64,000 bases of DNA, taken from positions 5,518,001 to 5,582,000 of the forward strand of contig NZ_CP054932.1 in assembly GCF_013364275.1 (NCBI RefSeq), given 5' to 3'. Below the pieces are notes generated by a model. It saw nothing but the letters and a program-made list of their open reading frames with translations, made no database searches and had not been told where the DNA came from. The position numbers and the translations under genes were made by a program. This DNA comes from Actinomadura sp. NAK00032. GTDB taxonomy: Bacteria > Actinomycetota > Actinomycetes > Streptosporangiales > Streptosporangiaceae. Positions 34,143-43,160 of the stretch are shown here, in pieces (positions within the stretch are counted from its first letter, which is position 1; every line of letters begins with the position of its first letter).

Positions 34143-35018
34143 TCAGGCGGCGGGCCGGTGCTGCGGGACGATCGCCACCGCGCAAGGGGCGTGGTGCAGC
34201 ATCGCCGAACTCGTCGCGCCCAGCAGCAGCGGATCCAGACCCCCTGCGCCACGGTCCCCCACCACCAGCAGATCGGCGTCCGCGGCCGCCGCCAGCAGCG
34301 CCTCGCGGGGACGCTCCAGCAGCAGCGACACCTGCACGCCGACCTGCGGATAGCGCCGCCTCCACGGCCGGACGGCCTCGTCCAGCATGGCGGTCCGGGC
34401 CTCGAACAGCCGGTTCTTGTCGGTGAACAGGGGCAGTTCGTGCTCGGGGACGGCGCCGGGCTCCCAGGCCCCGTAGACCACGCGCAGGCCGAAGCCGCGG
34501 AAGGCGGCCTCCTCGATCGCGAAGCCGAGCGCCGCGTCTCCGCCCGCCGACCCGTCGACGCCGGCGACGATGAGGCCGCGCGGCCCTCCGGTGCCGCGGA
34601 CGGCGATCACCGGGCGGCGCGTGCGCGCGGGCAACTGCACCGCCGTCGACCCGTTGAGCAGCCGGTAGCGCTCGTGGGAGCCCACGACGATCAGCTCCGC
34701 GTCGTCGGACTCCTCAACGAGCGTCTCGGTGACGGGCTCGCGCCTGAGCAGCGTGGAGACCTTCCCGCCCGCGCCCAGCTCCATGGCCTTGCGGGCGCCC
34801 TCGCGCAGCAGGTTCTCCCCGGCCCGCTGGACGATCGCCTCGACGGCGGCGTCCACATGCCCCGGCGGATAGGGCCAATGCCAGCAATGGCACATGACCA
34901 GGTCGAGTTCCCGCAGCCGGGACTCCTCGACCGCCCAGCGCAACGCCGGCTCGTTCTCCTCGGTCCCGTCATAGCCGAACAGGATGTTCGGCCGCTGGAC
35001 CCGTGGCAGTGCGACCAT
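34143..35018 (-). CDS. Universal stress protein, tandem Usp domains
   Basis: The 291-residue protein (ILFGYDGTEENEPALRWAVE) pairs with the Usp at 23634-24479. Domain 1 lacks the glycine loop (VVGSHERYRLLNGST); domain 2 has GDRGAGGLDPLLLGA. It is divergent from the GH65 gene and the shared region holds a strong DosR-like palindrome 67 nt from this start. Confidence 0.9.
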   Translation of the reverse strand: MVALPRVQRPNILFGYDGTEENEPALRWAVEESRLRELDLVMCHCWHWPYPPGHVDAAVEAIVQRAGENLLREGARKAMELGAGGKVSTLLRREPVTETLVEESDDAELIVVGSHERYRLLNGSTAVQLPARTRRPVIAVRGTGGPRGLIVAGVDGSAGGDAALGFAIEEAAFRGFGLRVVYGAWEPGAVPEHELPLFTDKNRLFEARTAMLDEAVRPWRRRYPQVGVQVSLLLERPREALLAAAADADLLVVGDRGAGGLDPLLLGATSSAMLHHAPCAVAIVPQHRPAA

Positions 35019-35084
35019 CGGTCCTCCCCCTTCGCCCCCGCTATGGACTCAATTTCAGGTTCGGCGGATCGCAAACACCTCGCA

Positions 35085-35099
35085 GGGGCCGAAGGTCCC
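35085..35099. promoter_or_regulatory. DosR/DevR-like palindrome between usp and GH65 gene
   Basis: GGGGCCGAAGGTCCC, one of the best sites, lies 67 nt before the minus-strand usp (35018) and 108 nt before the GH65 gene (35207). Confidence 0.55.
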
Positions 35100-35206
35100 A
35101 GGTACGGGCGGCCATCCGGCACTGCCCGCCCCAGCCGGACGGTGAGAACGTGTCAGGGCCGGGAATGCCCTCCGGACGATCCCGGACGACGGCGGGAGCA
35201 GACACC

Positions 35207-37639
35207 ATGGACCGGTGGACTCTGGCCTACGACGGCTACGACCCCGACGCCGAAGGGCTGCGGGAAGCACTGTGCACGCTGGGCAATGGCTACTTCGCCA
35301 CCCGGGGAGCCGTCCCCGAGTCGTCCGCCGACGGCGTCCACTATCCAGGGACGTACATCGCGGGCTGCTACGACCGGCTGCCGGTGGAGATGGACGGGCT
35401 GGAGACCGACAACGCCGATCTGGTCAACATGCCGAACTGGCTGCCCCTGGCCTTCCGACCGTCCGGCGGCGACTGGTTCAACCCGGACCACGCCGAGCGC
35501 GAGGGCCGGCTGCTGTCGTACAGGCAGGAGCTCGACCTGCGGCGCGGCGTCCTGACCCGGCTGGTGCGCGTGCGCGACGCGCGGGGACGCACGTCGCGGG
35601 TGGCGCAGCGCCGGATCGTGTCCATGGACGACCCCCACCTGGCCGCGCTGGAGACCACCATCGTGGCCGAGGACTGGAGCGGCCCGATCGAGATCGTGTC
35701 GGCGCTGGACGGCCGCGTCGTCAACGCCGGCGTGGAGCGGTACCGGAACCTGCCCCAGAAACACCTGGGCCACGAGAAGAGCCCGCGTCCGAGCGCCCCG
35801 GAACTGCTTCTGCTGCGGTCGTCGACGGTGTCCTCCCGTATCGGCGTCGCGGTGGCGGCGCGCACCCGGGTCTCCCTCCCCGCCGAGCGCACCCACCGCA
35901 TCGAGGACGGCTGGACGGGCCAGAATCTGACCACGGACATCCGTGAAGGCGAACCGGTCACGATCGAGAAGATCGCCGCCGTGTTCACCTCGCGCGACCG
36001 CGCCATTGAAGAGCCCGCCCAGGCGGCGCTGGCGGCCGCCGCATGCGCCGGCGGCTTCGACGCCCTCCTGGAAAGGCACACACTGGCGTGGTCCCGGCTC
36101 TGGCGGCGCTGCCAGCTCAGCGTCGACCACGTCGACGTGCAGCGCGTCCTGAACCTCCACATCTTCCACCTGCTGCAGACGGTCTCCGAGCACAGCGTCG
36201 ACCTGGACGTCGGCGTCCCCGCCCGCGGCCTGCACGGGGAGGCCTACCGCGGCCACGTCTTCTGGGACGAACTGTTCATCCTGCCGTTCCTGACCATGCG
36301 GTTCCCCGAGATCGCCCGAGCGTTGCTGATGTACCGGTGGCGGCGCCTGCCCGCGGCGCGCCGCGCGGCGTCCGATGCCGGGCACCGCGGCGCGATGTAC
36401 CCGTGGCAGAGCGCGGCCGACGGCCGCGAGGAGACCCAGCGCGTCCACCTCAACCCACGGTCCGGCCGGTGGCTGCCCGACCACTCGCACCTGCAGCGCC
36501 ATGTCGGGCTGGCCATCGCCCATAACGTCTGGCGGTACTACGAGGCGACCGGCGACACCGGGTTCCTCGCCGAGCACGGCACCGAGATCATGCTGGAAAT
36601 CGCCCGCTTCTTCGCCGGCCTCGCCGTCTACGACCGCTCCACCGACCGGTACGGGATCCACGGCGTCATGGGCCCCGACGAATACCACGACGCCCACCCC
36701 GGACGGGACGAACCTGGACTGGACGACAACGCCTACACCAACGTCCTCACCTCCTGGGTGCTGCGCCGGGCACTGGACGCGCTCGCCGCGCTGCCCGAGG
36801 ACCGGCGGGCGGAACTGCGGGAACGGCTCGCCCTGACCCGCGAGGAGATCACCCGCTTCGAGGATGTCGCGCACAAGATGTACGTCCCGTTCCACGATGG
36901 CGTGATCAGCCAGTTCGACGGCTACGCCGACCTGGTCGAACTCGACTGGGCCGGCTACCGGGAGCGGTACGGCGACATCCGCAGGCTGGACCGCATCCTC
37001 GAAGCCGAAGGCGACTCCACCAACCACTACAAGGCCTCCAAGCAGGCCGACGTGCTGATGCTCTACTACGTCCTGGCCCCCGGCGAACTCGACGACATCC
37101 TGCGGGAGCTCGGCTACGACCACGGCCCGGCCCTGACCGCCAGAACCATCGGCTACTACCTGCCGCGCACCTGCGACGGCTCCACCCTCAGCTCGCTGGT
37201 CCACGCCTGGATCCTCGCCCACACCGACGGGGACACGGCCTGGCGCACCTTCCTGGACTCACTGTTCAGCGACATCACCGACGCCCAGCACGGCACGACC
37301 CCCGAAGGCATCCACCTCGGCGCGATGGCGGGCACCGTCGACCTCGTCCAACGCTGCCACGCCGGGATCACCACCCGCGGCGGAGCCCTGCACCTGGAGC
37401 CGCGGCTGCCCACGGCGATCGGCGAACTCCGCCTCGGACTCCGCTACCGGGGCCACTGGGGCATCGACCTGACCTGCCGGCAGGACCTCATCCGCGTGGC
37501 GCTCCGGCCCGGCGCCGCCTCCCCCATCCGCATCCGCTATGGGGACGAGGACGTCGCGATCCAACCCGGCGCGTGCTGGGAAAGCCCGCTCCACCTCGGC
37601 AGAGGACCGCTGACTCCCGCGAGGCCCGGTCCTACGTGA
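35207..37639 (+). CDS. Glycoside hydrolase family 65 protein (maltose/trehalose/kojibiose phosphorylase type)
   Basis: The 810-residue protein has the GH65 layout: an N-terminal beta-sandwich (1-260), a helical linker, an (alpha/alpha)6 barrel (about 310-700) and a C-terminal sheet. FWDELFILPFL and HGVMGPDEYHDAHP are family motifs; Glu492 in PDEYH aligns with the general acid. KASKQADVLML is the usual phosphate-site region, supporting phosphorolysis of a disaccharide, perhaps trehalose or maltose. There is no N-terminal HAD domain. Control by the upstream palindrome would link it to dormancy carbohydrate use. Exact substrate unknown. Confidence 0.9.
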   Translation: MDRWTLAYDGYDPDAEGLREALCTLGNGYFATRGAVPESSADGVHYPGTYIAGCYDRLPVEMDGLETDNADLVNMPNWLPLAFRPSGGDWFNPDHAEREGRLLSYRQELDLRRGVLTRLVRVRDARGRTSRVAQRRIVSMDDPHLAALETTIVAEDWSGPIEIVSALDGRVVNAGVERYRNLPQKHLGHEKSPRPSAPELLLLRSSTVSSRIGVAVAARTRVSLPAERTHRIEDGWTGQNLTTDIREGEPVTIEKIAAVFTSRDRAIEEPAQAALAAAACAGGFDALLERHTLAWSRLWRRCQLSVDHVDVQRVLNLHIFHLLQTVSEHSVDLDVGVPARGLHGEAYRGHVFWDELFILPFLTMRFPEIARALLMYRWRRLPAARRAASDAGHRGAMYPWQSAADGREETQRVHLNPRSGRWLPDHSHLQRHVGLAIAHNVWRYYEATGDTGFLAEHGTEIMLEIARFFAGLAVYDRSTDRYGIHGVMGPDEYHDAHPGRDEPGLDDNAYTNVLTSWVLRRALDALAALPEDRRAELRERLALTREEITRFEDVAHKMYVPFHDGVISQFDGYADLVELDWAGYRERYGDIRRLDRILEAEGDSTNHYKASKQADVLMLYYVLAPGELDDILRELGYDHGPALTARTIGYYLPRTCDGSTLSSLVHAWILAHTDGDTAWRTFLDSLFSDITDAQHGTTPEGIHLGAMAGTVDLVQRCHAGITTRGGALHLEPRLPTAIGELRLGLRYRGHWGIDLTCRQDLIRVALRPGAASPIRIRYGDEDVAIQPGACWESPLHLGRGPLTPARPGPT

Positions 37640-37649
37640 CCTTGGTCCC
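37636..37649. promoter_or_regulatory. DosR/DevR-like palindrome upstream of decayed usp
   Basis: GTGACCTTGGTCCC overlaps the GH65 stop region and precedes the decayed usp at 37826, suggesting that gene was once a regulon member. Confidence 0.4.
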
Positions 37650-37825
37650 GGCCACGTATGACTCATGGCCGCGGGGGCGATCCGCTTCCGGCGAAGCCAT
37701 GAAGGTGCACCCGCCGACGAGGAGCGTGGAGCATCCGGGTGCGGATCCGGCCGGCGGAGGGCATCGCATCGAGTACTCGGTTCGATGCCCTCTGTTCTCG
37801 TTCACCCACACGTGAGATGAGGACG

Positions 37826-38040
37826 ATGACGTACTCCTCCGGCTCTCGCCGGATCCTGGTCGGAGTGGATGGATCGGCGGCGCCCCTGGAGGCATCGCTG
37901 GGCCGCTGCCGTCCTGGGCGACCGCCGCTTTGACTCTCCCATGGCTGACGTCATCGGACCAGTCCGGGGCGCCTGCCTGCGCCATGCGCCGTGCCCGGTC
38001 GTTCTCATCGCGCCAGCACCGGCCAAGACCGGCCCCGGCG
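37826..38040 (+). pseudogene. Usp with large internal deletion
   Basis: The frame starts MTYSSGSRRILVGVDGSAAP and stops after 35 codons; another frame then reads DVIGPVRGACLRHAPC followed by PVVLI, the typical C-terminal strand of a Usp. Most of the domain, including the ATP loop, is missing. It is the fourth decayed usp in the island. Confidence 0.65.
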
Positions 38041-38101
38041 AAAGGCCGTCTCGCGCGCACCGGTGGGGGTGACGGAGACCGTGGCCGTCCACGCGTCGGC
38101 T

Positions 38102-38962
38102 TCAGGCACCGGTGGCGTGGGGGACGACCGCGACCGGACAGTGCGCGTGGTGGATGAGCGCGTGCGTCACGGCGTGACTTCGCGGCGCCGTCAGTCCCGT
38201 GCGCGGACGCGTGCCCGCGACCACCAGATCGACGTCCCGCGACGCGGTGACGAGGGCGGCGGCGGGGTTGTCCTGGACGATGTCCTCGACCACGTCCACG
38301 CCTGGGAAGCGTTCACGCATCGGCGCGTGCGCCTCGATGACGCGCCATCGCGCCCGCTCCTCGATGCGCCGCAGGTCGCCCCCGGCCCCCGGCTCGTCCA
38401 GCGCCTCCGGGAACGGCCAGGCGTGCACCACCCGCAGCCTCGCGTTACGTGTCACGGCGGCCCGGAACGCGTACTGCAGGGCCGCGGAATCGTCCTCCAG
38501 ACCGACGCCGACGGCGATCTCGGCCCGCTCGGCCTTGCGCTCGCCGCGGACCAGCACCACCGGGGACGCGGTGTTCCGGACGACTCCGAGCCCGACCGAC
38601 CCCAGCAGGAGGCCGGCGAAGCCGCCGAGGCCGCGATGCCCCACCACCAGCTCGAACGACTCCCTGGACCACTCGGCCAGCACCCGCACGGCGCGTCCGG
38701 ACGCCAGCTCGACGCTCACCGGCACCTCGGGGCGGCGCGCGTTCGCGACGCGCTCGGCGCCGGCGAGCACCTCACCGCCGGCGCGCGACAGCGAACCCAC
38801 CTCTCCGGGTGCGGTGGTCAGCGGTATGTCGAAAGGCCATTTCTCGATGGCGTGCACGATTCTCAGGTCACGCTCGTGTCGGGCCGCCTCGTCGGCTGCC
38901 CAAGCCACGGCGCGCTCGGACGGCACCGAGCCGTCGGCGCCGACGGTGATCGGATCGGACAT
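38102..38962 (-). CDS. Universal stress protein, tandem Usp domains
   Basis: The 286-residue protein (MSDPITVGADGSVPSERAVA) has an intact ATP loop in domain 1 (GHRGLGGFAGLLLGS), while domain 2 has AGTRPRTGLTAPRSHAVTHALIHH instead. GAGGAG 5 nt before ATG 38962 supports this start over a longer upstream frame. It lies 55 nt downstream of another usp on the same strand. Confidence 0.9.
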   Translation of the reverse strand: MSDPITVGADGSVPSERAVAWAADEAARHERDLRIVHAIEKWPFDIPLTTAPGEVGSLSRAGGEVLAGAERVANARRPEVPVSVELASGRAVRVLAEWSRESFELVVGHRGLGGFAGLLLGSVGLGVVRNTASPVVLVRGERKAERAEIAVGVGLEDDSAALQYAFRAAVTRNARLRVVHAWPFPEALDEPGAGGDLRRIEERARWRVIEAHAPMRERFPGVDVVEDIVQDNPAAALVTASRDVDLVVAGTRPRTGLTAPRSHAVTHALIHHAHCPVAVVPHATGA

Positions 38963-39017
38963 GGTCAGCTCCTCTTCCTCAGTCCCCAAGGACCGTCTGA
39001 CAAGATCTGTGACAACC

Positions 39018-39851
39018 TCAGCCGCCGTCAGGGACGACGACGACAGGGCAACGGGCGTGGTGCAGGACCGTGTGGTTGACCCGCCCCAGCGCCATCCCGG
39101 CCAGGGGACCGCGCCTGCGCCGCGCACCGACCACGACCAGCACCGCGTTCTCGGACGCCTCCACCAGCGCCCGGGCGGGAGTCCGATCGGAGAGCATCTG
39201 GTCGACGGCGACGCCGGGGTGGCGCTCCCGGTGGCCGGCCAGGGACTCCGCCAGCTCCAGGTCCTCGATGACCCGGCGGCGCGGGGAGAACTCGCCGCCC
39301 ACCGCGTGCAGGGCGAGGATCCTGGAGCCGCGGGAGGCGGCCTCCTCGAACGCCCACTCGATGGAGGCGCGTTCGCCGTGCAGCCCCTCGATCCCGATCA
39401 CGATGTCCGCCGGCGCGTCGGACGGGTACGGGGCCGAACGCGACACCACCAGCACCGGGCAGCGGGCGTGCGCGGCGACGTGCAGGCCGACGGACCCGAA
39501 CAGCAGGCCCTCGAAGCCGCCCTGGCCGCGCGATCCCACCGTCACCAGGTCCGCGTGCTCGCTCTGCTCCACCAGCGTCCGGCCCGGGTCGGCCGGCACC
39601 AGCCGCGTCTCAACGCCGATGTCCGGGCGGAATTTCAGCGCGTATCGGCGGGCCTCGCCGAGCAGGTCCTCGCGTTCGGCGATCAGGCGGCGCAGGGCGT
39701 CCGGCGGGATCGTCCCCTCGTCCAGCAGTGCGCGCGAGCCGTGCACCAGGAGGAGCGGTCGCTGACGGCGGTCGGCATAGTCCGCCGCCCAGTCCAGCGC
39801 GCGCCACGCATGCGCAGAACCATCGATTCCCACGACGATCGGAGCCGGCAT
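39018..39851 (-). CDS. Universal stress protein, tandem Usp domains
   Basis: The 277-residue protein has domain 1 with GSRGQGGFEGLLFGS and domain 2 with GARRRRGPLAGMALGRVNHTVLHH, where the last position is Gly-Arg. A DosR-like palindrome lies 76 nt upstream of ATG 39851, and the usp at 38102 follows on the same strand; the two could be cotranscribed. Confidence 0.9.
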   Translation of the reverse strand: MPAPIVVGIDGSAHAWRALDWAADYADRRQRPLLLVHGSRALLDEGTIPPDALRRLIAEREDLLGEARRYALKFRPDIGVETRLVPADPGRTLVEQSEHADLVTVGSRGQGGFEGLLFGSVGLHVAAHARCPVLVVSRSAPYPSDAPADIVIGIEGLHGERASIEWAFEEAASRGSRILALHAVGGEFSPRRRVIEDLELAESLAGHRERHPGVAVDQMLSDRTPARALVEASENAVLVVVGARRRRGPLAGMALGRVNHTVLHHARCPVVVVPDGG

Positions 39852-39926
39852 CGGTCATACCTCCTGAGTCATCGTTCACATTCATTTCTGACGCCAAGAC
39901 GAAGACGGGGACCTGCCGCCGCCACC

Positions 39927-39942
39927 GGGGCCGCAGGTCCCC
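39927..39942. promoter_or_regulatory. DosR/DevR-like palindrome upstream of usp pair
   Basis: GGGGCCGCAGGTCCCC, a nearly perfect inverted repeat, lies between the ADH stop and the usp start at 39851. Confidence 0.5.
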
Positions 39943-39950
39943 TCGCTGGT

Positions 39951-40991
39951 TCAGCGGGTCAGGACGACCTTGAGCGCCCCGGTTGCGGCGGCATCGGCGA
40001 AAACGTCGTAGGCCTTGGGGAACTCGTCCAGGGTGAAGTGGTGGGTGATGAATCGCGCGGCGTCGATCTGGCGCCCGGCGACCAGCCGGAGCAGGGTCGG
40101 TGTGGAGGAGGTGTCGACCAGGCCCGTGGTGATGGTGATGTCCCGGATCCACTGCTCTTCCAAGTGCAGCGCGGCCGGTGCGCCGTGCACGCCGATGTTG
40201 GCGATGTGTCCGCCCGGCCGGGCCAGAGTCACCGCCAACTCGAAGGTGTCGGGGACGCCGACCGCCTCGATGGCCACGTCCGCGCCGAGCCCGCCGGTGA
40301 GGTCCCGGACGGCCGCGAGCGGATCCTGCCGGGAGTTGTTGACGGTGATGTCGGCGCCGAACCGCTCGGCCGCCTCCAGGCGGCTGTCCGCGAGGTCGAT
40401 GGCGATGACGCGGCTCGGGCTGAACAGCCGCGCCCCCATGATCGCAGCCAGCCCGATCGGCCCGGCGCCCACGACCGCGACCGTGTCGCCGGGACGGACG
40501 GCACCGTTGAGCACGCCGACCTCATAGCCCGTCGGCAGGATGTCGGCCAGCATGAGCACGTCCTGTACCGGCACCCCCTCAGGCACCCGGTGCACGGAGG
40601 TGTCGGCGAACGGCACCCGCACGTACTCGGCCTGCGTCCCGTCGATCTTGTGGCCCAGGATCCACCCGCCGCCACCCAGGCACTGCCCGTACCGGCCCTC
40701 ACGGCAGAACCGACAGGTCCCGCACGCGGTGATGCACGACACCAGCACCTGGTCACCGGGCTTGACCGTCCGCACTGCCGGGCCCACCGCCTCGACCGTT
40801 CCGACCGCCTCGTGCCCGAGGACCCGCCCATCGGTCACCGCCGGCACGTCTCCCTTGAGGATGTGCAGGTCCGTCCCGCAAATCGTCACCGCGTCGACCC
40901 GGACGACCGCGTCACCGTCCTCGACGATCTGCGGCTCGGGCACCTCTTCCCACGCCTTGTCGCCAGGGCCGTGGTACACCATCGCCTTCAT
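39951..40991 (-). CDS. Zinc-dependent alcohol dehydrogenase (MDR family)
   Basis: The 346-residue enzyme has the catalytic-zinc residues in ICGTDLH (Cys38) and GHEAVG (His60), four structural-zinc cysteines in CGTCRFCREGRYGQC, and a Rossmann motif GAGPIGLAA near residue 175. It oxidises or reduces alcohols/aldehydes with NAD(H); the closest visual match is the AdhB/threonine-dehydrogenase-like group. It could reoxidise NADH during low-oxygen growth. AAGGAGG precedes ATG 40991. No clear palindrome was found upstream. Confidence 0.9.
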   Translation of the reverse strand: MKAMVYHGPGDKAWEEVPEPQIVEDGDAVVRVDAVTICGTDLHILKGDVPAVTDGRVLGHEAVGTVEAVGPAVRTVKPGDQVLVSCITACGTCRFCREGRYGQCLGGGGWILGHKIDGTQAEYVRVPFADTSVHRVPEGVPVQDVLMLADILPTGYEVGVLNGAVRPGDTVAVVGAGPIGLAAIMGARLFSPSRVIAIDLADSRLEAAERFGADITVNNSRQDPLAAVRDLTGGLGADVAIEAVGVPDTFELAVTLARPGGHIANIGVHGAPAALHLEEQWIRDITITTGLVDTSSTPTLLRLVAGRQIDAARFITHHFTLDEFPKAYDVFADAAATGALKVVLTR

Positions 40992-41081
40992 GGAATGCCT
41001 CCTTCATCGATACGGCTGAAGTTCCAAAGTCAGATCCGGTGGAGCGACGCCGGTGATGCCTACCGTCCTCGTACGCGGGCG

Positions 41082-41782
41082 CTAACGTCCCTGCCCGCGC
41101 ATCCCGGCGCTCACCGGTTCAGAGGCCGGCTCCGCACCGCCCATGTCGAGCCGGAACGGCGGATACCGGTCGGTCATCAGGAAGATGTAGCCGGCCACAC
41201 GCAGCGTCCACCGGTTCATGCCCATGACCAGATCGAAGATGCCGCGCAGATAACGAGTACTGACCAGCAACACGATGGCGGCAATGAGGACCAACACCCC
41301 GACCAGGCCGACCGTGCTCCATCCCGCGCCATCGCCACCGATGCCCCCACCGGTGAACAGGGCGACCACCAGGTAGTGCGGGATCGCCAGCAACCACCAC
41401 TTCACCAGAACCAGCCCCCGCGACAACTGCTCCGGGTAGTCGATACGCAGCCGGGCAGGATAATCGGGCACGTCCTGCAGCGTGAACGGCGGGTACTCGT
41501 CCGTGGCGAGCGCGCCGTAGCCGTAGAAGGCCACCCGCCACGCCCAGCGCAGCACCCCGACGTTGAACTCGAAGATCGACCGTGGATAGCGGCCCTTAAC
41601 AGAATCGCGAAGAACGCGACCACCGTGAGCACCGCGAACGCGATTCCGAGGAAGAACAGCACCATGTAGTGCGGAATCAGCAACAGCCACTTCAGCAGCC
41701 AAAGCCACCGTGACAGCGGCTCGTCCAACCGGCCGTCCACCCTGACCGGCACCTGTTGACCGTCCACGTCGGCCTCCTTCAA
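41082..41782 (-). pseudogene. DUF4389 membrane protein with a single-base frameshift
   Basis: One frame gives MKEADVDGQQVPVRVDGRL and the helix WLLLIPHYMVLFFLGIAFAV up to FFAILL; the adjacent frame continues GRYPRSIFEFNVGVLRWAWR and onward to the C-terminus with three more membrane segments. Inserting one base near 41595 (CTG TTN AAG GGC CGC) restores one continuous DUF4389 protein. It may be a real inactivating mutation or a sequencing error. A strong DosR-like palindrome lies upstream. Confidence 0.75.
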
Positions 41783-42384
41783 TCGGGCGTCCCAGCCGCA
41801 CGATGACGGTCAGGCACCACCTACTCCAACCGTCATCGCCACGACCGCCGCACTGTAGGGAGTAATGTCCATATCCTTTTGGGACTAAGGTCACCCCGGC
41901 CTCCGCGGCGCGTTGGTCCCCCACTCCAGCCCGAACTGCAACGTGTGGAGTCCGCTCTGGTATGCGCGCAGAGGTGACTGATCGCGGACCTGTTCACCCA
42001 TTCACGACGATCATCCGGTACCACCCGCACCCGATCGTGTCCCGAGACGTTCTCGGCGACCCGCCCTCCGGCGTCTTGACGCCTACCCGGTCCAGCGCGA
42101 CCGGTAAAGGCGTTCGGCTGGTACGACAACCAGCGGGTACACCATGCCGTCTCGCCGGCCTGCTCGACCCCCGTCACCGACCGGCTGTGACGACGCCACG
42201 GCCATCTTCACCGCAGCGTCGCCATCAATCAGCGGGTAATACAAGTTGGCCCTGGTCTTCGGCACAGGCGTATCCGCTCCGGCTCAGGACCGAACGGGTA
42301 CCGCAGCGACCTCCGGGACTGAGTAGTCCTAGACCGAGTGCGGCGCCCGACTTCGTCGCCAAGCCCCCGCCGGTCCCGCTGGCG
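41783..42384. other. Intergenic region at the edge of the accessory zone
   Basis: Apart from the palindrome at 41881-41895 I see no supported gene here. The island of dormancy-type genes ends in this stretch. Confidence 0.45.
41881..41895. promoter_or_regulatory. DosR/DevR-like palindrome upstream of DUF4389 gene
   Basis: GGGACTAAGGTCACC is preceded by TTTT, matching the TTSGGGACTWWAGTC portion of the mycobacterial consensus well. It lies 99 nt before the start at 41782. Confidence 0.5.
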
Positions 42385-42646
42385 CCCAGGGCGCCGCCTA
42401 CCACTACCTGCCCACCACCACCTCGACCGGAGAGGAGTTCGTCCTGTACCGGGTGGACATGGGCCCGGAGGCCAGCCGGCCGAGCACCCACTTCCACAAG
42501 TCGATGTCGGAGTCGTTCTTCATCCTCTCCGGCACCATGCGGCTGTTCGACGGCCGGCGCTGGATCAACTCCACCTCAGGCGACTACGCGTACGTGCCGG
42601 TGGGCGGTCTGCACGCCTTCCACAACGACTCCGGCGAACCCGCCTC
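42385..42646 (+). pseudogene. Cupin-domain fragment
   Basis: An open frame reads GAAYHYLPTTTSTGEEFVLY, HFHKSMSESFFILSGTMRLF and SGDYAYVPVGGLHAFHNDSG, the two cupin motifs with HFH...E metal ligands and a second histidine. The N-terminus is not convincing and the C-terminus is lost where homology to the caspase gene begins at 42647. It is a truncated cupin gene. Confidence 0.6.
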
Positions 42647-42815
42647 CATGTCCGCCCCTGGGTATGGACCAGGCGTTCCGGCGGGGCGCCGCTCAGCGAG
42701 CACGGACAGCAGACTGGTGTTAAGTTGCGCTTGTCGTACCACGCGATCATCTAGATTTCACAAATGTTCGCCGCCAATCACTCCCCGACGCCGCGTCCGC
42801 CTCCCGTGAGGTCAT
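42647..42815 (+). pseudogene. Decayed copy of the C-terminal segment of the caspase-like gene
   Basis: From 42647 the plus strand encodes HVRPWVWTRRSGGAPLSEHG then QQTGVKLRLSYHAII and a stop. The same segment occurs in the intact caspase-like gene on the minus strand (about 44290-44457), there HVRPWVWTPRSGGAPLTEHG and RQTGVELRLSYYTNI. DNA identity looks near 80 percent by eye over at least 120 bp. This copy has in-frame stops and is a paralogous relic in inverted orientation. Confidence 0.7.
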
Positions 42816-43160
42816 GGCACTGAGCCGTGTTCGCTCGTTGCTTGCTCGTATGTCGCGGAACGCGCTGATAGCAGGCGATGCAGAGTGGCACTGAGGACCG
42901 CCGGTAGCCATACATAATGGGATAGAGCGACAGCGTTCGATACCCAGAATGACAAGCTTGCAATGCTGGTAGGTGACTTCTAACCCGATAACGCAGAACT
43001 CGAGATGAGCCTGATATATCCCCCAGCCTGGCCTGGACCACCTCACCGATACACGATGCACTGGAGTAGCTGCTGAACTTGAATCGCTTCTTGTGGTTCA
43101 GCAAGTGACGGGAGGTAAAGCACGCACGTTCCAAGAAGCGCATGCAAAAAAGGTCCCTAA
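42816..43160. other. Lower-G+C stretch without recognisable gene
   Basis: About 345 nt with visibly lower G+C than the flanks separate the caspase relic from the IS5-type element. No coding frame is convincing. The composition suggests acquired DNA. Confidence 0.45.

Noticed and set aside
35153..37222. 689-codon minus-strand open frame
   Set aside because: It lies opposite the GH65 gene, has no ribosome binding site or domain, and shows glycine/valine-rich shadow composition.
38982..38994. GTCCCCAAGGACC upstream of the usp at 38962
   Set aside because: The arms are GTCC/GGAC, the reverse arrangement of the GGAC/GTCC DosR core, and the site is only 20 nt from the start, so it was not counted.
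38199..41669. Very long open frame (over 1100 codons) on the plus strand
   Set aside because: It runs antisense to two usp genes, the alcohol dehydrogenase and DUF4389 gene, all with clear motifs. Its arginine/serine/proline-rich translation is the usual high-G+C shadow.
43153..43160. AGGTCCCT before the IS5-type element as a DosR half site
   Set aside because: A single half site next to an insertion boundary, with no left arm and no regulated gene.
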